The notes under the pieces: generated by a model
Databases searched by the model: none
What the model was told of the DNA's origin: nothing
Seen by the model: the letters and a program-made list of their open reading frames with translations, nothing else
Translations under genes and position numbers: made by a program
Part shown: one piece after another, positions 14,625 through 14,775 of the stretch
Position numbering within the stretch: position 1 is the first letter of the stretch
Layout of the letters: the number at the start of each line of letters is the position of its first letter
Assembly (NCBI GenBank): GCA_000438255.1
Contig: FR901906.1
Coordinates: forward strand, 1-14,775
Source: Clostridium sp. CAG:389
GTDB lineage: Bacteria; Bacillota; Clostridia; TANB77; CAG-508
Reading direction: 5' to 3'
Length of the DNA: 14,775 nucleotides

Positions 14625-14646
14625 TTGATTTGAGTATATCAATCAA
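14625..14646 (-). promoter_or_regulatory. Dyad over the XRE gene promoter, candidate operator
   Basis: TTGATT (14625-14630), ten bases, AATCAA (14641-14646): exact inverted 6-base halves. The ten-base centre holds TATACT on the minus strand (14633-14638), a good -10 box 37 bases before the ATG, with only a weak T-rich -35. The rest of 14647-14775 shows no gene or other feature. Confidence 0.4.
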
Positions 14647-14775
14647 CAATAGAAAAAAACACGAATTATCAGTAGGAAAATAATTACTTTGTAACATTAA
14701 TAATAGTAGTTTTTGATATTAATAAAACTAATAAAAAAGTAATAAAGAATATCATTGCCTATATGTTTTTGAAAA

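Overview
The window looks like chromosome from a strongly AT-rich, low-GC Gram-positive anaerobe of the Clostridia, probably an uncultured gut-type lineage. The base composition, AGGAGG-type ribosome binding sites, TTG/GTG starts, a PdaB-like deacetylase of the kind found in spore formers, a clostridial DUF4179 anti-sigma-like protein, pyruvate formate-lyase and a clostridial GITLVALVITI prepilin-like leader all point this way. No rRNA, tRNA, CRISPR array or transposase gene was seen.

Left part (1-2600, + strand). The tail of an ECF-type sigma factor runs in from beyond the left edge and abuts its putative membrane anti-sigma partner (DUF4179), and the pair ends at a strong hairpin. Next is a PdaB-like polysaccharide deacetylase broken by one extra base near 1976. 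A very long, almost perfect hairpin bounded by TA (57-nt arms, 2430-2587) follows; it looks like a MITE.

Middle (2690-8800, + strand). A two-OB-fold single-stranded DNA-binding protein has its own promoter and terminator. A multi-spanning GT-C-like membrane protein also has its own promoter. Four tightly spaced genes follow as a probable operon: an RluA-family pseudouridine synthase, an RsuA/RluB-family pseudouridine synthase, an S1-domain RNA-binding protein, and a protein with a winged-helix/replication-relaxation look. The first three share an RNA-modification and translation theme; the fourth is the odd one out.

Right part (8840-14775). An unrecognised 137-aa orphan has its own promoter and codon use unlike its neighbours. 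It converges on the minus-strand fermentation locus: pflB (formate acetyltransferase, strong promoter) followed by pflA (its radical-SAM activase), separated by a hairpin terminator. Upstream of pflB, on the same strand, lies a prepilin-leader/LamG surface protein with no pilus genes beside it. A small ribbon-helix-helix protein and an XRE-type regulator then converge on a shared bidirectional terminator, and the regulator has a possible self-operator over its promoter.

Best candidates for something not described before are the TA-bounded hairpin element, the orphan at 8941-9354, and the replication-relaxation-like protein embedded in an RNA-modification operon. No complete new multi-gene system is evident.
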